A stretch of 64,000 nucleotides of DNA from the NCBI GenBank assembly GCA_902545405.1, contig CACCFT010000002.1:1-64000 (forward strand), given 5' to 3'. Made by a program: the position numbers and the translations under genes. The notes under the pieces were generated by a model. That model was not told the origin of the DNA. It searched no databases and saw only the letters and a list, made by a program, of their open reading frames with translations. This DNA comes from an uncultured Pelagibacteraceae bacterium (GTDB lineage: Bacteria > Pseudomonadota > Alphaproteobacteria > Pelagibacterales > Pelagibacteraceae). This document shows, piece by piece, positions 38,618 to 47,218 of the stretch (within the stretch, counting starts at the first letter, position 1; each line of letters begins with the position of its first letter).

Positions 38618-41600
38618 TTAATAGTTCTGTCTCCAAGAACTTCTGTAGGTATCAGTTCCACCTGCTGCAGCTTCAACGCTAACTAAATCTTTGATAGCAC
38701 CAGCAGATTGACCGGCAATATTTGCAAATAACTTACCTGCAAAAACTACAATTTTTGAGAGAACACCTTGACCAACATATTTACATGTATCACTTTTTCT
38801 TAAATTATTTAGTTTTGATGAAACATTAGTTCCACATTCATCATCTACTCCACATATAAACGCATCTCCAAGGCTACATTTGTTTACAGAGGATGTAGGT
38901 TGATATATTGGAAAATATACCAGTCCACTAGAAACTGTCGGTTCAGCTGTAACTTTTTGAGCCTTATCTAATGCGATGTACCACCCAGTATCTGTAGATG
39001 TTGGACATTTTGCACCAGTTGTGTCTTTAGTAGTATTTTTACATTTTGTTAAATCGTCTGCTTTTTTAGGAACAGATACGTTTTTGTAGTTTGGATAATT
39101 AGGATCTCTAATACCAATCATTAAGTTTTGTGTCCCTTTACTTGTATTACCAATTCTCTCATAATCACCTGTGCCAGCATACAACCATAGTGAATTAGTT
39201 GTTTGTCCAATGGTTGCATCCATCGAGTGATACATATATCTTCCATTTGCCTGATTAGATCCAGCTTTAAAAAGTGTGGTGCTATCATACATTTTAATTT
39301 GTTTACCTGTTCCATCATTTCTATTATTGGTTAAATTAAACTTAGTAATTTTTCCTTCAAGATCGCTGATGTAGACAAGTGCACCTCTAAAATCAATTCC
39401 TCTTGCGGTATCTGCGGTTATTACAACCGGCGAACCTGGTGTCGAATTGACGATATCATTCGTAAGCATATCCTCAATATCTATTCTTTTTTCAAGTTTA
39501 CCTGGGAACGTTGTATCCTCAAGATTAACAATTGTTAAATTAGAACCAACTCCTGAGTTTTGAACACCGTATCCTCCACCCATAATTGCTACATAAATAT
39601 CATCTTCTAAATTATTATCTCCTGGACCTTTATTTGGCATTCTTATAATTCTAGGTGACGACCAAGTTCCACCTAATTCACTATAATCATATTCAGGTTG
39701 GGTTAACACTCCAGTTTGTGCAGAACCAGGTTTAATATGTAAAGCCATATTTGAACTTTCTAAGTTACAAGCTGCATTTGGATTACTTGCACATGGATCT
39801 GATCCATAAAATTTTAATGTTTTACCACTCAAATAAATCTCGGTTGCTGCTTTTGTTTGAGCTTGCCCGCCACTAGGTGGTGCTGGTATTGTGATTGTAG
39901 AGGGCTTAACTGTAAAGTTATTAAACGGTTTATCGTCAATAAATATTGAAATATCAGATTTACTCAAATTAGGAACATCTAAAGTCCAAACATTACTTTC
40001 CTGACAGTCAGTTGATTGATCACTTTTACATGTTAAGTCACCTTTATTATTCGAACTTACAGTAATAGACTCAAAGAAACTTGCTAAATCATAAATCTTT
40101 TTGATGTAATCATAACTTGAGATAGTTCCATTATGATCCATTACATGGACTTGGGTTTGAATTCCATCATTAAGCACTGAATATAAATGCATTGGTGCAT
40201 TTCGGTCTGTAATATCTAATACAGAAAATCCTGCCCCACCTCTACCATATGGAACCATAAGTATTGTATGCCATTCTTTTTTAAGATCATAAGGACCTTT
40301 ATAAAACATATCATGCGCAGTAACAGATCCATCAACACCATAAATAGCATTAGAACCACCAACCCCACTTCTATTTAAATTTACGTTAACCATATTTGGC
40401 ATAGTCGATGCAATAAATGGTGGTACAAATGCCCAAATTTCCTGACCTGTTTTTCCGTCAAATGCATGAAGCATACCGTCATTCGCACCAACATAAACCG
40501 TTTCTTTTCTTGAAGAATGTTTTTGTGCAAATGAAGAATAATTTTTTACAGATCTCCAGTAAGATTCTTGATTTCTTCCAGCAAAAGCTGTTTCAGCTGA
40601 TGGTTTTGAAACTACCACTAATTCTGAATGATAAATATCTCCAAGAGGGTTAGGTCTTGTTTCAGTTAAATTACAATCACCATCATAATCAAAATAATCT
40701 TGTCCTCTAATAAACTGTATTAGCCCTTTAATGTCATCTTCATTATCATTTTGAACTGAGGCAACATTCTTACATCTTTGTGTATTAGTTGGGTTATCAC
40801 TTTTACTATGATAATTTGGCACTTCATTATTAGTATGAGTAAACAATTTATCAATATCTTGGTAATTTGATGTGACCCAATTATTTAAATTACTGTAACC
40901 AGAATTTGCAGATGTGTTTGGAAGGTGGGTCCAAATTTTTCTGTCATCTGGATTTCTTTTTTCAAGCAATTCGGCTGCATCCCAATTCTTTTTACCAACA
41001 TTACCATTTGAGTCTATCGCAGTACTTTTTAAGGTTCCTTTCCACTCTTTATTTTGCTCATAATCGAATTGAGCTTGATATAAAGATCCACCTTGTTCAA
41101 TTGTTGCTGTAATTGCAGGTGCAGAGAAAGATAATTTCTGAGCAATAATTTGTGATATTGCAGCTTTTAATTGTGTCTTTAGAGATTGAGTAGTTCTTGC
41201 TACGATAACGCTATTAGTTCCACCTGTTTGTGCCATCCTATTAAAGTTTCTTACACCACTATTTGATAGTCCGGTTCCATAAGCTACAGTAAATGTTTTT
41301 ATCTTATGTTGATTTAATAATTTTGAAACTCTCCTAGCAGCATTGTTGTGATAATACCAATCTCCATCACCTATAACTAAAACATAGCTATTTTGACAAG
41401 TTAGGTTTTTATCTATTGGAGATAAAGTATTGTGCAAATAATATTCTTCAGCTTGCTTTGCCCAGTTGTCAGCATTTGTTCCACCACCAGGAGAAACGGT
41501 TTTAATGATAGAATTAATTTTTGCTGCCCCTTGTTTATGTGCTCTTACTTTTATACAGGCTCTACTAGTACAAGGAGTAGCTCTTCCATTAGTAATATCG

Positions 41601-42763
41601 CCAGTCCAAGATCTAAAACCAGACCCATAATTATCCCATGACCAGTAACCAAATCCAAAATTTACTCCTGCTGTTAAAGAACTATCTGTAACAATTGATT
41701 GAATAGCTTCATGGGCACCCGTCATTCTTGTTCCAGCAGAGCCTCCAAATTCTTTATCAAAATTTAAATCCAGGTCAAATGCTTGAATAGTTTGTTTATT
41801 ATAATTGGAACTTAGCACTCTGTTGTTAACTTTATCTACGGTTAAACCCCATGGATAATACATTCTAACATTTCCAGTCTTTGATGCAGTTCTTCCATAC
41901 CTTCCAACGTTTTTAATTGAGCTATAACCATTTCTTGATGAGTTTAATGTAACTTTAGCAACTCTATGATTTGTCCAATCATTACCATATAATATAAATT
42001 CATTTGATGGATGATGATCCATTCCATATGAGTAGTACCAATTGGATACAAAAATTCTGCTAGACCAATTTGTATTTATGCAACCGTTACTTCCAATGGT
42101 GTATCTGTAAAGGTAACGATAATATTGCGTATAAAAATGTTCTCTTTTATAATCTGGGGTCTGTCCATAATAACGACCGAAACGGTATAAATGACCAGAA
42201 TAAGAGCAGTTTACTTTTGAAGGAGTTGCTCCAGATATATTGTACGTCAACATACCCCCATTTCCAGCAAGATACATAAAATTTTGAGCAATCGAAATTT
42301 GTCTTGGATTTCGTAAATATACGTTCCAATCACAGTTGCCGTTTGAAAGATCAATCCTAAAAAATCTATGTTGATAATAAGAGGCAACATATAATTTATT
42401 ATTATGCACTTTCATATTCATAGGATAATAAGATCTGCAATTACCTGATCCTCTATAAATTCCATTACTTGCAAAGCTGGTATCATTTTTCTTTGTTGAA
42501 TAAGTAAATTTTTTTATTCCACGTACCCAATATTGACCGACATAAACATCCCCACTATTATCTGTTGCAACACTGTAAGGATAAGAAAACCCATCTCCAC
42601 TCGTCATTCTAACACTCATACTTCCAGACTTATCTAAAAGGATTAATACATTAGCTGGAACATCCGATATTCCAGAACCAGGCGGTAAATTTTTTGCAAA
42701 ACCATTATTTGAAAAAAAAGATAAAATTAAAATGATTTTTAAAATTAAAAGTTTTAATTTCAT
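38618..42763 (-). CDS. pilY1: PilY1-like pilus tip adhesin with VWA and inserted propeller
   Basis: 1381-aa exported protein. After a signal peptide (ends near GFA-K24), VLILLDKSGSMS gives a VWA MIDAS motif (Asp44, Ser46, Ser48). About 300 residues of six-bladed, NHL-like propeller repeats follow (VATDNSGDVYVGQYW, GLTVDKVNNRVLSS). The rest of the VWA domain then resumes (YVLVIGDGDWYYHN, TFTVAYGTG). The C-terminal half carries the PilY1 propeller (VYVGANDGMLHAFDGKTGQEIWAFVPP, GSPVVITAD). PilY1 proteins sit at the type IV pilus tip and govern adhesion, retraction and surface sensing. It lies at the end of the minor pilin operon as in Pseudomonas. Confidence 0.88.
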   Translation of the reverse strand: MKLKLLILKIILILSFFSNNGFAKNLPPGSGISDVPANVLILLDKSGSMSVRMTSGDGFSYPYSVATDNSGDVYVGQYWVRGIKKFTYSTKKNDTSFASNGIYRGSGNCRSYYPMNMKVHNNKLYVASYYQHRFFRIDLSNGNCDWNVYLRNPRQISIAQNFMYLAGNGGMLTYNISGATPSKVNCSYSGHLYRFGRYYGQTPDYKREHFYTQYYRYLYRYTIGSNGCINTNWSSRIFVSNWYYSYGMDHHPSNEFILYGNDWTNHRVAKVTLNSSRNGYSSIKNVGRYGRTASKTGNVRMYYPWGLTVDKVNNRVLSSNYNKQTIQAFDLDLNFDKEFGGSAGTRMTGAHEAIQSIVTDSSLTAGVNFGFGYWSWDNYGSGFRSWTGDITNGRATPCTSRACIKVRAHKQGAAKINSIIKTVSPGGGTNADNWAKQAEEYYLHNTLSPIDKNLTCQNSYVLVIGDGDWYYHNNAARRVSKLLNQHKIKTFTVAYGTGLSNSGVRNFNRMAQTGGTNSVIVARTTQSLKTQLKAAISQIIAQKLSFSAPAITATIEQGGSLYQAQFDYEQNKEWKGTLKSTAIDSNGNVGKKNWDAAELLEKRNPDDRKIWTHLPNTSANSGYSNLNNWVTSNYQDIDKLFTHTNNEVPNYHSKSDNPTNTQRCKNVASVQNDNEDDIKGLIQFIRGQDYFDYDGDCNLTETRPNPLGDIYHSELVVVSKPSAETAFAGRNQESYWRSVKNYSSFAQKHSSRKETVYVGANDGMLHAFDGKTGQEIWAFVPPFIASTMPNMVNVNLNRSGVGGSNAIYGVDGSVTAHDMFYKGPYDLKKEWHTILMVPYGRGGAGFSVLDITDRNAPMHLYSVLNDGIQTQVHVMDHNGTISSYDYIKKIYDLASFFESITVSSNNKGDLTCKSDQSTDCQESNVWTLDVPNLSKSDISIFIDDKPFNNFTVKPSTITIPAPPSGGQAQTKAATEIYLSGKTLKFYGSDPCASNPNAACNLESSNMALHIKPGSAQTGVLTQPEYDYSELGGTWSSPRIIRMPNKGPGDNNLEDDIYVAIMGGGYGVQNSGVGSNLTIVNLEDTTFPGKLEKRIDIEDMLTNDIVNSTPGSPVVITADTARGIDFRGALVYISDLEGKITKFNLTNNRNDGTGKQIKMYDSTTLFKAGSNQANGRYMYHSMDATIGQTTNSLWLYAGTGDYERIGNTSKGTQNLMIGIRDPNYPNYKNVSVPKKADDLTKCKNTTKDTTGAKCPTSTDTGWYIALDKAQKVTAEPTVSSGLVYFPIYQPTSSVNKCSLGDAFICGVDDECGTNVSSKLNNLRKSDTCKYVGQGVLSKIVVFAGKLFANIAGQSAGAIKDLVSVEAAAGGTDTYRSSWRQNY

Positions 42764-42765
42764 AA

Positions 42766-43323
42766 TTATTGTTGTTGCTCCGTTTTCTCTAACTCAACTT
42801 CAAGATCATAGTAAAATTTACCTAATTTTTCATCGTATTCTACAGTTGTAATCATTAATTCTTCTTCAAAAAGTTCTTCTTCACCAAGCATTCTTTTATA
42901 TACAATGACATCATTATTACTTTTCTCCCAAATTTTGAAACTATCAAAAATTTGTGGATTTTGTCCTGTATCAAAATCACCATAAACTTTTTTAACATAT
43001 CTCATTAATGTTAATTTATTATTCTCAGTGTTTTTACCATCATTCATAACAATCATTCTAATAGCTGCTAATTTTGCAGCATCTTCTGTTTCGCCTAAAA
43101 ATACATATTCTACTGCAATATCATCATTTAAATTATCATTTGGACATAACTCTGGTGACTGAACTGGCATATAAAATTGACCTTTAAAACCTGGTAACGG
43201 TGGACCAAATTTATCAAAAATTTTTTTACCACTATCTCCAATATCAATTAAAAAATCACAAGCAGCTTGGACAGGTGAACTAAAAGTTAAAAAAACTATA
43301 ATAAATTTGATTAAATTTTTCAT
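42766..43323 (-). CDS. Exported protein of unknown function in the minor pilin operon
   Basis: 185 aa with a signal peptide (MKNLIKFIIVFLTFSSPVQA) followed by a mature domain beginning ACDFLIDIGDSGKKIFDKFG. It is acidic, predicted mixed alpha/beta, with two cysteines (residues 22 and 60) that could form a disulfide, and ends in a Glu/Gln-rich tail. I do not recognise a family. It has no type IV prepilin leader. Position between the PilX-like and PilY1-like genes (2-bp gap to the latter) suggests a periplasmic partner of the pilus tip complex. Confidence 0.75.
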   Translation of the reverse strand: MKNLIKFIIVFLTFSSPVQAACDFLIDIGDSGKKIFDKFGPPLPGFKGQFYMPVQSPELCPNDNLNDDIAVEYVFLGETEDAAKLAAIRMIVMNDGKNTENNKLTLMRYVKKVYGDFDTGQNPQIFDSFKIWEKSNNDVIVYKRMLGEEELFEEELMITTVEYDEKLGKFYYDLEVELEKTEQQQ

Positions 43324-43368
43324 AAAGATTTAGAAATATTAGTATAACTCTTTATATTTGTCGTCATT

Positions 43369-44058
43369 TTATTTAGGTAATACAATCACACTTTCTAATG
43401 CAACTACCATCCTATCATTGCCTTTTTTTAAGCCACAGCCATAAATCCTGTAAGCCATGCCATCATTACCTTTATCTGTGGATCCTTTTTTTACACTAGA
43501 ACCAGTACCTCTAAAGGGTGCGGCACCTATTCTTATGACAAAAAATTCATAAAAGTAATTTTGTAATTTTTCTGCTTCTTTTTTTTCTTCAGAGGTGGCA
43601 GATCTGAAGCTATCAGATATTACTTTTCCAAAGTTCCAACTTTCGGAAGATACAACATCATAGAAATTCGGAGCGCTATTTGGTTTTGATAAATCTTTAA
43701 AGCTATTGGCACAATAATTTTGAGTATCGTAATAATAACTATTACTAGAATTGTAATTTTTTCTTGAAGTACCCATACTACCATTCCATTTTTTTGAATT
43801 AGAAGGAAGATTTCTTTTCGCAGTATCTCTTTTATGAGTTCTTATGTCCCAAGGTCCTAAAAATTGATTTAAAACAAACTTTTCTCCTTCAATTAAAGCT
43901 GTTTCGGCCACATAAAATGTTTGTTGATACTCATCACTCTTATTATTGCTTTGATGATCTCCAGCTGAAATTACAATCAATGCCCCTCCCATTAAAGACA
44001 TAGCCAACATTAAGACTAAAGATAATACTAGAGCAAAACCTTTTTCATTTTTTTTCAT
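43369..44058 (-). CDS. pilX: PilX-like minor pilin
   Basis: 229 aa. The N-terminus MKKNEKGFALVLSLVLMLAMSLMG matches the PilX_N family: a prepilin leader cleaved after Gly7 with Phe+1, then a hydrophobic helix lacking the usual Glu+5. The YQQTFYVAETALIEGEKFV segment is typical of PilX. Minor pilins of this type prime pilus assembly and carry PilY1. Three bases downstream of the PilW-like gene. Confidence 0.85.
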   Translation of the reverse strand: MKKNEKGFALVLSLVLMLAMSLMGGALIVISAGDHQSNNKSDEYQQTFYVAETALIEGEKFVLNQFLGPWDIRTHKRDTAKRNLPSNSKKWNGSMGTSRKNYNSSNSYYYDTQNYCANSFKDLSKPNSAPNFYDVVSSESWNFGKVISDSFRSATSEEKKEAEKLQNYFYEFFVIRIGAAPFRGTGSSVKKGSTDKGNDGMAYRIYGCGLKKGNDRMVVALESVIVLPK

Positions 44059-44060
44059 TA

Positions 44061-44897
44061 TTATTGCGCTCCTAAATTTCTTGCGTGAGCTGTTACTATT
44101 ATTGTATCTCTTAAATACTTATCAGTTTTTGCTTTATTCCTTTTTGTGTCCATTAAAGCTAATACATTCCTTATTTTTGAATTTCTAAAAAAATCTTTGG
44201 TAGACCTAACTGTTAATCCAATATCAACAGTTTTAATCTTATATAATAAATCTTTATTTATATTTGTTGGTGAAGGAGGTGGGCTAATTAATTTTCCTTT
44301 CTCATCAACAGGATTAAAAATCATATCAACTACATAATCTACTACTAGTTGGTCATCATAAGTTTTATCATTGTTATCAGTAGATGGATTATCCCATCTA
44401 TTAGATGTTGCGTTCCATTTAACTTTTGATTTGTAAACTGCAAAAGCATCTATTGGAGGATATCCACCTCCGCCTAGTTTAGGTAAAGTTTTGTCAGGAA
44501 TAGTTGATGGCTTACATTTATAGGTTATTTTATATCTTTCATAGATATATTCTGGTGTTCTATTTTTTTTATAATTTACATCTCCATACACCACATCAAT
44601 TTTATCGCATTGAGAAAAATTAGTGTATTTAGTTATTAATATTGGGGAATGCTCGTTAGTGGTTTGAATGTTATCATTAAAATATTGAAATCCCGCGTTC
44701 CTTATGTCCCTCATAATCATTCCTACAACATCTCTACCTGCTGTAGATATTTTCGCTCTGTCAGTTACTTGTGAATACGTGTTATTAACAACTGTGTAAG
44801 ACGTAAACATTGCTCCCATCATTACTACAGAAATTAAAATACCAATAAGTATTTCAATTAATGTCACTCCAGAATTATTTCTTAATTTTATTTTCAT
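44061..44897 (-). CDS. pilW: PilW-like minor pilin
   Basis: 278 aa with a prepilin leader, MKIKLRNNSG followed by VTLIEILIGILISVVMMGAM (Val+1, Glu+5), and the DVVGMIMRDIRNAGFQ segment typical of PilW-family minor pilins. The remaining 220 residues are a globular domain with few hydrophobic stretches. Abuts the PilV-like gene with a one-base overlap. Confidence 0.85.
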   Translation of the reverse strand: MKIKLRNNSGVTLIEILIGILISVVMMGAMFTSYTVVNNTYSQVTDRAKISTAGRDVVGMIMRDIRNAGFQYFNDNIQTTNEHSPILITKYTNFSQCDKIDVVYGDVNYKKNRTPEYIYERYKITYKCKPSTIPDKTLPKLGGGGYPPIDAFAVYKSKVKWNATSNRWDNPSTDNNDKTYDDQLVVDYVVDMIFNPVDEKGKLISPPPSPTNINKDLLYKIKTVDIGLTVRSTKDFFRNSKIRNVLALMDTKRNKAKTDKYLRDTIIVTAHARNLGAQ

Positions 44898-45466
44898 TAA
44901 TTAATTTGAAAGTATAGATATTTCTTTTTTTTTCCGTCATTAAGATTCACTTCCATTTTTCCCAAGTACCATTTTTCATAAATACCAGTACCAGAATAAT
45001 TCTTTGTATTGCTATATTTACAATTATTACTTGCAGCATTATTGTTGCATATTTCATAAATTTTCAAAATTTTTGAGTCTTTGTTTCCTTTGCATCTCAA
45101 TCTTTCTTTTGAAAAACGTTTGTCCCATTTTTCAAATTTATTTTGAGCCGCATTATTAAAATTAGATAGCGATGAATTACGATTAGAGCAATTAGACATA
45201 CTCCAAGAATTACTTAGTAAATAGTCTTTAAATTTAACATCTGTTTTAGGAGAATCTGAGTCTCTTTCTGATATTAAATCTTCAGCAACCATAGAGACCA
45301 AATAATTAGCTTTAGTTCTTTCTCCAGAAACATCAATAGATTGAACAGAATAATTAACCATTTGAAATACAGCTACAAAACCAATGCCAATAATTGCTGT
45401 AGATACCAAAGCTTCAAGCAAAGTCATGCCTTTCTCAAATTTTTTAATTTTGTCTAGTCCAATCAT
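44897..45466 (-). CDS. pilV: PilV-like minor pilin
   Basis: About 189 aa from the ATG at 45466 (a GTG at 45472 adds two residues). The leader ends KKFEKG followed by MTLLEALVSTAIIGIGFVAVFQM with Glu+5, the pattern of PilV/GspI-type minor pilins that favour LLEALVA. The globular part has several cysteines. It overlaps the 3' end of the upstream FimU-like gene by about 23 bp. Confidence 0.83.
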   Translation of the reverse strand: MIGLDKIKKFEKGMTLLEALVSTAIIGIGFVAVFQMVNYSVQSIDVSGERTKANYLVSMVAEDLISERDSDSPKTDVKFKDYLLSNSWSMSNCSNRNSSLSNFNNAAQNKFEKWDKRFSKERLRCKGNKDSKILKIYEICNNNAASNNCKYSNTKNYSGTGIYEKWYLGKMEVNLNDGKKKKYLYFQIN

Positions 45467-46097
45467 TTCCACTCCATTTAAATTTACTTATATTACCAAA
45501 TCTTGTCCACTCAACCAAGTATGCAGGTTTTTCTAATCCTCCGCCTTGATCTATAGGACATTTTCCAGCTTTAGATGCATTTGAGGTTGTACATAATATA
45601 AAATATTGATTTGATGATCTATTCTCAATTTTTATATTTAAGTTTCCTTTCAATCCTCCAGTGCTTTTAAAAAAGCTTCCATCTTTTGAAAAACATACTG
45701 CTCCATCTCTACTAATATGAGTAGAAATACTTTTAGTAGTTTCATCAACTTGATTGTTATCCCAGTAACTACTACTTGAAATATCACACTCAATATTTTG
45801 AGCGTTATTTAATCGTGTTGATAAAGTTGTTGAATCCATACCTTTTGATGAAAATTTTGTTGAACTCGTTCCATTGGGTGTGATTCTAAATTGCACAAAA
45901 GGATAATTACCTCTTTGGCTTAATGTATTGACTGACATTAACATTGTGGCTGTTTTTTCCATAGCTGCTCTTAACTCTCTATCTTGACGCCAATCAGAAA
46001 AATTTGGATAAGCAACCGCAGATATTATAGCAACAATTGTTATAACCACTAACAATTCTAAAATAGTAAAACCTTTAATGTTCTGATCTTGCTGCAC
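45444..46097 (-). CDS. FimU/GspH-like minor pilin
   Basis: 217 aa from a GTG start at 46097 that overlaps the upstream ATPase gene by 23 bp; no in-frame ATG precedes the leader. The leader MQQDQNIKG is followed by FTILELLVVITIVAIISAVAYPNF with Glu+5, and the DRELRAAMEKTATMLMSV segment matches the FimT/FimU/GspH family. Likely the first minor pilin of the set FimU-PilV-PilW-PilX. Confidence 0.85.
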   Translation of the reverse strand: MQQDQNIKGFTILELLVVITIVAIISAVAYPNFSDWRQDRELRAAMEKTATMLMSVNTLSQRGNYPFVQFRITPNGTSSTKFSSKGMDSTTLSTRLNNAQNIECDISSSSYWDNNQVDETTKSISTHISRDGAVCFSKDGSFFKSTGGLKGNLNIKIENRSSNQYFILCTTSNASKAGKCPIDQGGGLEKPAYLVEWTRFGNISKFKWSGNDWTRQN

Positions 46098-47091
46098 CAG
46101 GATCTATCTTCCCAGATTTCACTAATTCTTCAAGAGATTTTTCCATAGTAATCATTCCATCTCTAACAGCAGTTTGCATTATGCTTGGAATTTGATGGAT
46201 TTTTGCTTCTCTAATTAAGTTTTGTATAGGTGGAGTACATTTCATGATTTCAAATGCACCAACTCTACCCAGTCCGTCTCTTGTTTTCAAAAGTCTTTGT
46301 GTAACCACCATCTTAAGTGACGTAGATATTTGAGCACGAATTTGTTCTTGTTGTTCTGGAGGAAATACATCTATAATTCTATTAATAGTGCTTGGAGCTC
46401 CACTTGTATGCAGTGTTCCAAAAACTAAATGACCTGTCTCAGCTGCAGTTAATGCTAAACTAATAGTTTCTAGATCTCTCATTTCGCCAACCAATATTAC
46501 GTCAGGATCTTCTCTTAAAGCAGCTTTTAATGCAGCTGCAAAAGTTTCAGTTTGTTTACCCACTTCTCTGTGCGAAACAATACTCTTGTTGTCTGTATGA
46601 ATAAATTCTACTGGATCTTCAACAGTTATTATATTTGAAGTTCTTGTTTTATTAATTTCATTTACTATAGCTGCAAGTGTTGTTGACTTTCCTGATCCAG
46701 TTGGACCAGTTACTAAAACTAAACCTTTGTGAAAGTCTACAATATCGTAAAGTGCCTGGGGTAAATTAAATTGATCCATATCAGGAATTTTACTTTCCAC
46801 TCTTCTACAAACACATGCTGGACCATTAATTGTTTTATAAAAATTTGCTCTAAATCTTAAACCACTTAATGAAACTGAAGTATCAAGCTCATGAGTTTTA
46901 TCAAATTTATTTAATTCGTATTCGTTGCAATTCATTGTAAGCAAGTCTTTTAGATCTTGGGCCGTAACCATAACTTCTTGTACTTTAATAATTTCACCAG
47001 TTTGTCGATATGCAAGCGGTGAACCTGATCTGATGTGAAAATCTGAAATTTTTTTATTATTTTTTGCTAACTCTTCTAATTTTTCAAACAT
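46075..47091 (-). CDS. pilT: PilT-like pilus retraction ATPase
   Basis: 338 aa from the ATG at 47091 (MFEKLEELAKNNKKISDFH), which fits PilT starts better than the in-frame TTG 60 bases earlier. Walker A GPTGSGKSTT, Asp box TVEDPVEF, Walker B VILVGEMRD, His box HLVFGTLHT and the PilT-specific IQNLIREAKIHQIPSIMQT region are present. PilT depolymerises the pilus from the inner membrane. It leads the minor pilin operon and is divergent from the PilM-PilN gene, which links the two operons. Confidence 0.92.
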   Translation of the reverse strand: MFEKLEELAKNNKKISDFHIRSGSPLAYRQTGEIIKVQEVMVTAQDLKDLLTMNCNEYELNKFDKTHELDTSVSLSGLRFRANFYKTINGPACVCRRVESKIPDMDQFNLPQALYDIVDFHKGLVLVTGPTGSGKSTTLAAIVNEINKTRTSNIITVEDPVEFIHTDNKSIVSHREVGKQTETFAAALKAALREDPDVILVGEMRDLETISLALTAAETGHLVFGTLHTSGAPSTINRIIDVFPPEQQEQIRAQISTSLKMVVTQRLLKTRDGLGRVGAFEIMKCTPPIQNLIREAKIHQIPSIMQTAVRDGMITMEKSLEELVKSGKIDPGAARSEH

Positions 47092-47184
47092 AAACTTATA
47101 TGTACTATAAAATTCACTTGTTTTACCAATTAAATTTTGTAAAAAACCCAATTTGAATATCTGTTGTTTTTATTCTAGTAAAAG

Positions 47185-47214
47185 TTGAGTATAAAGTTAA
47201 AATTCGTTTATAAA
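47185..47214 (+). promoter_or_regulatory. Candidate promoter of the pilus assembly operon
   Basis: TTGAGT (47185-47190), an 18-bp spacer and TATAAA (47209-47214) in the gap between the divergent pilT and pilMN genes. The predicted start point falls at or within a few bases of the ATG at 47219, which has no Shine-Dalgarno, so the mRNA may be leaderless. By-eye call. Confidence 0.35.
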
Positions 47215-47218
47215 ATTT

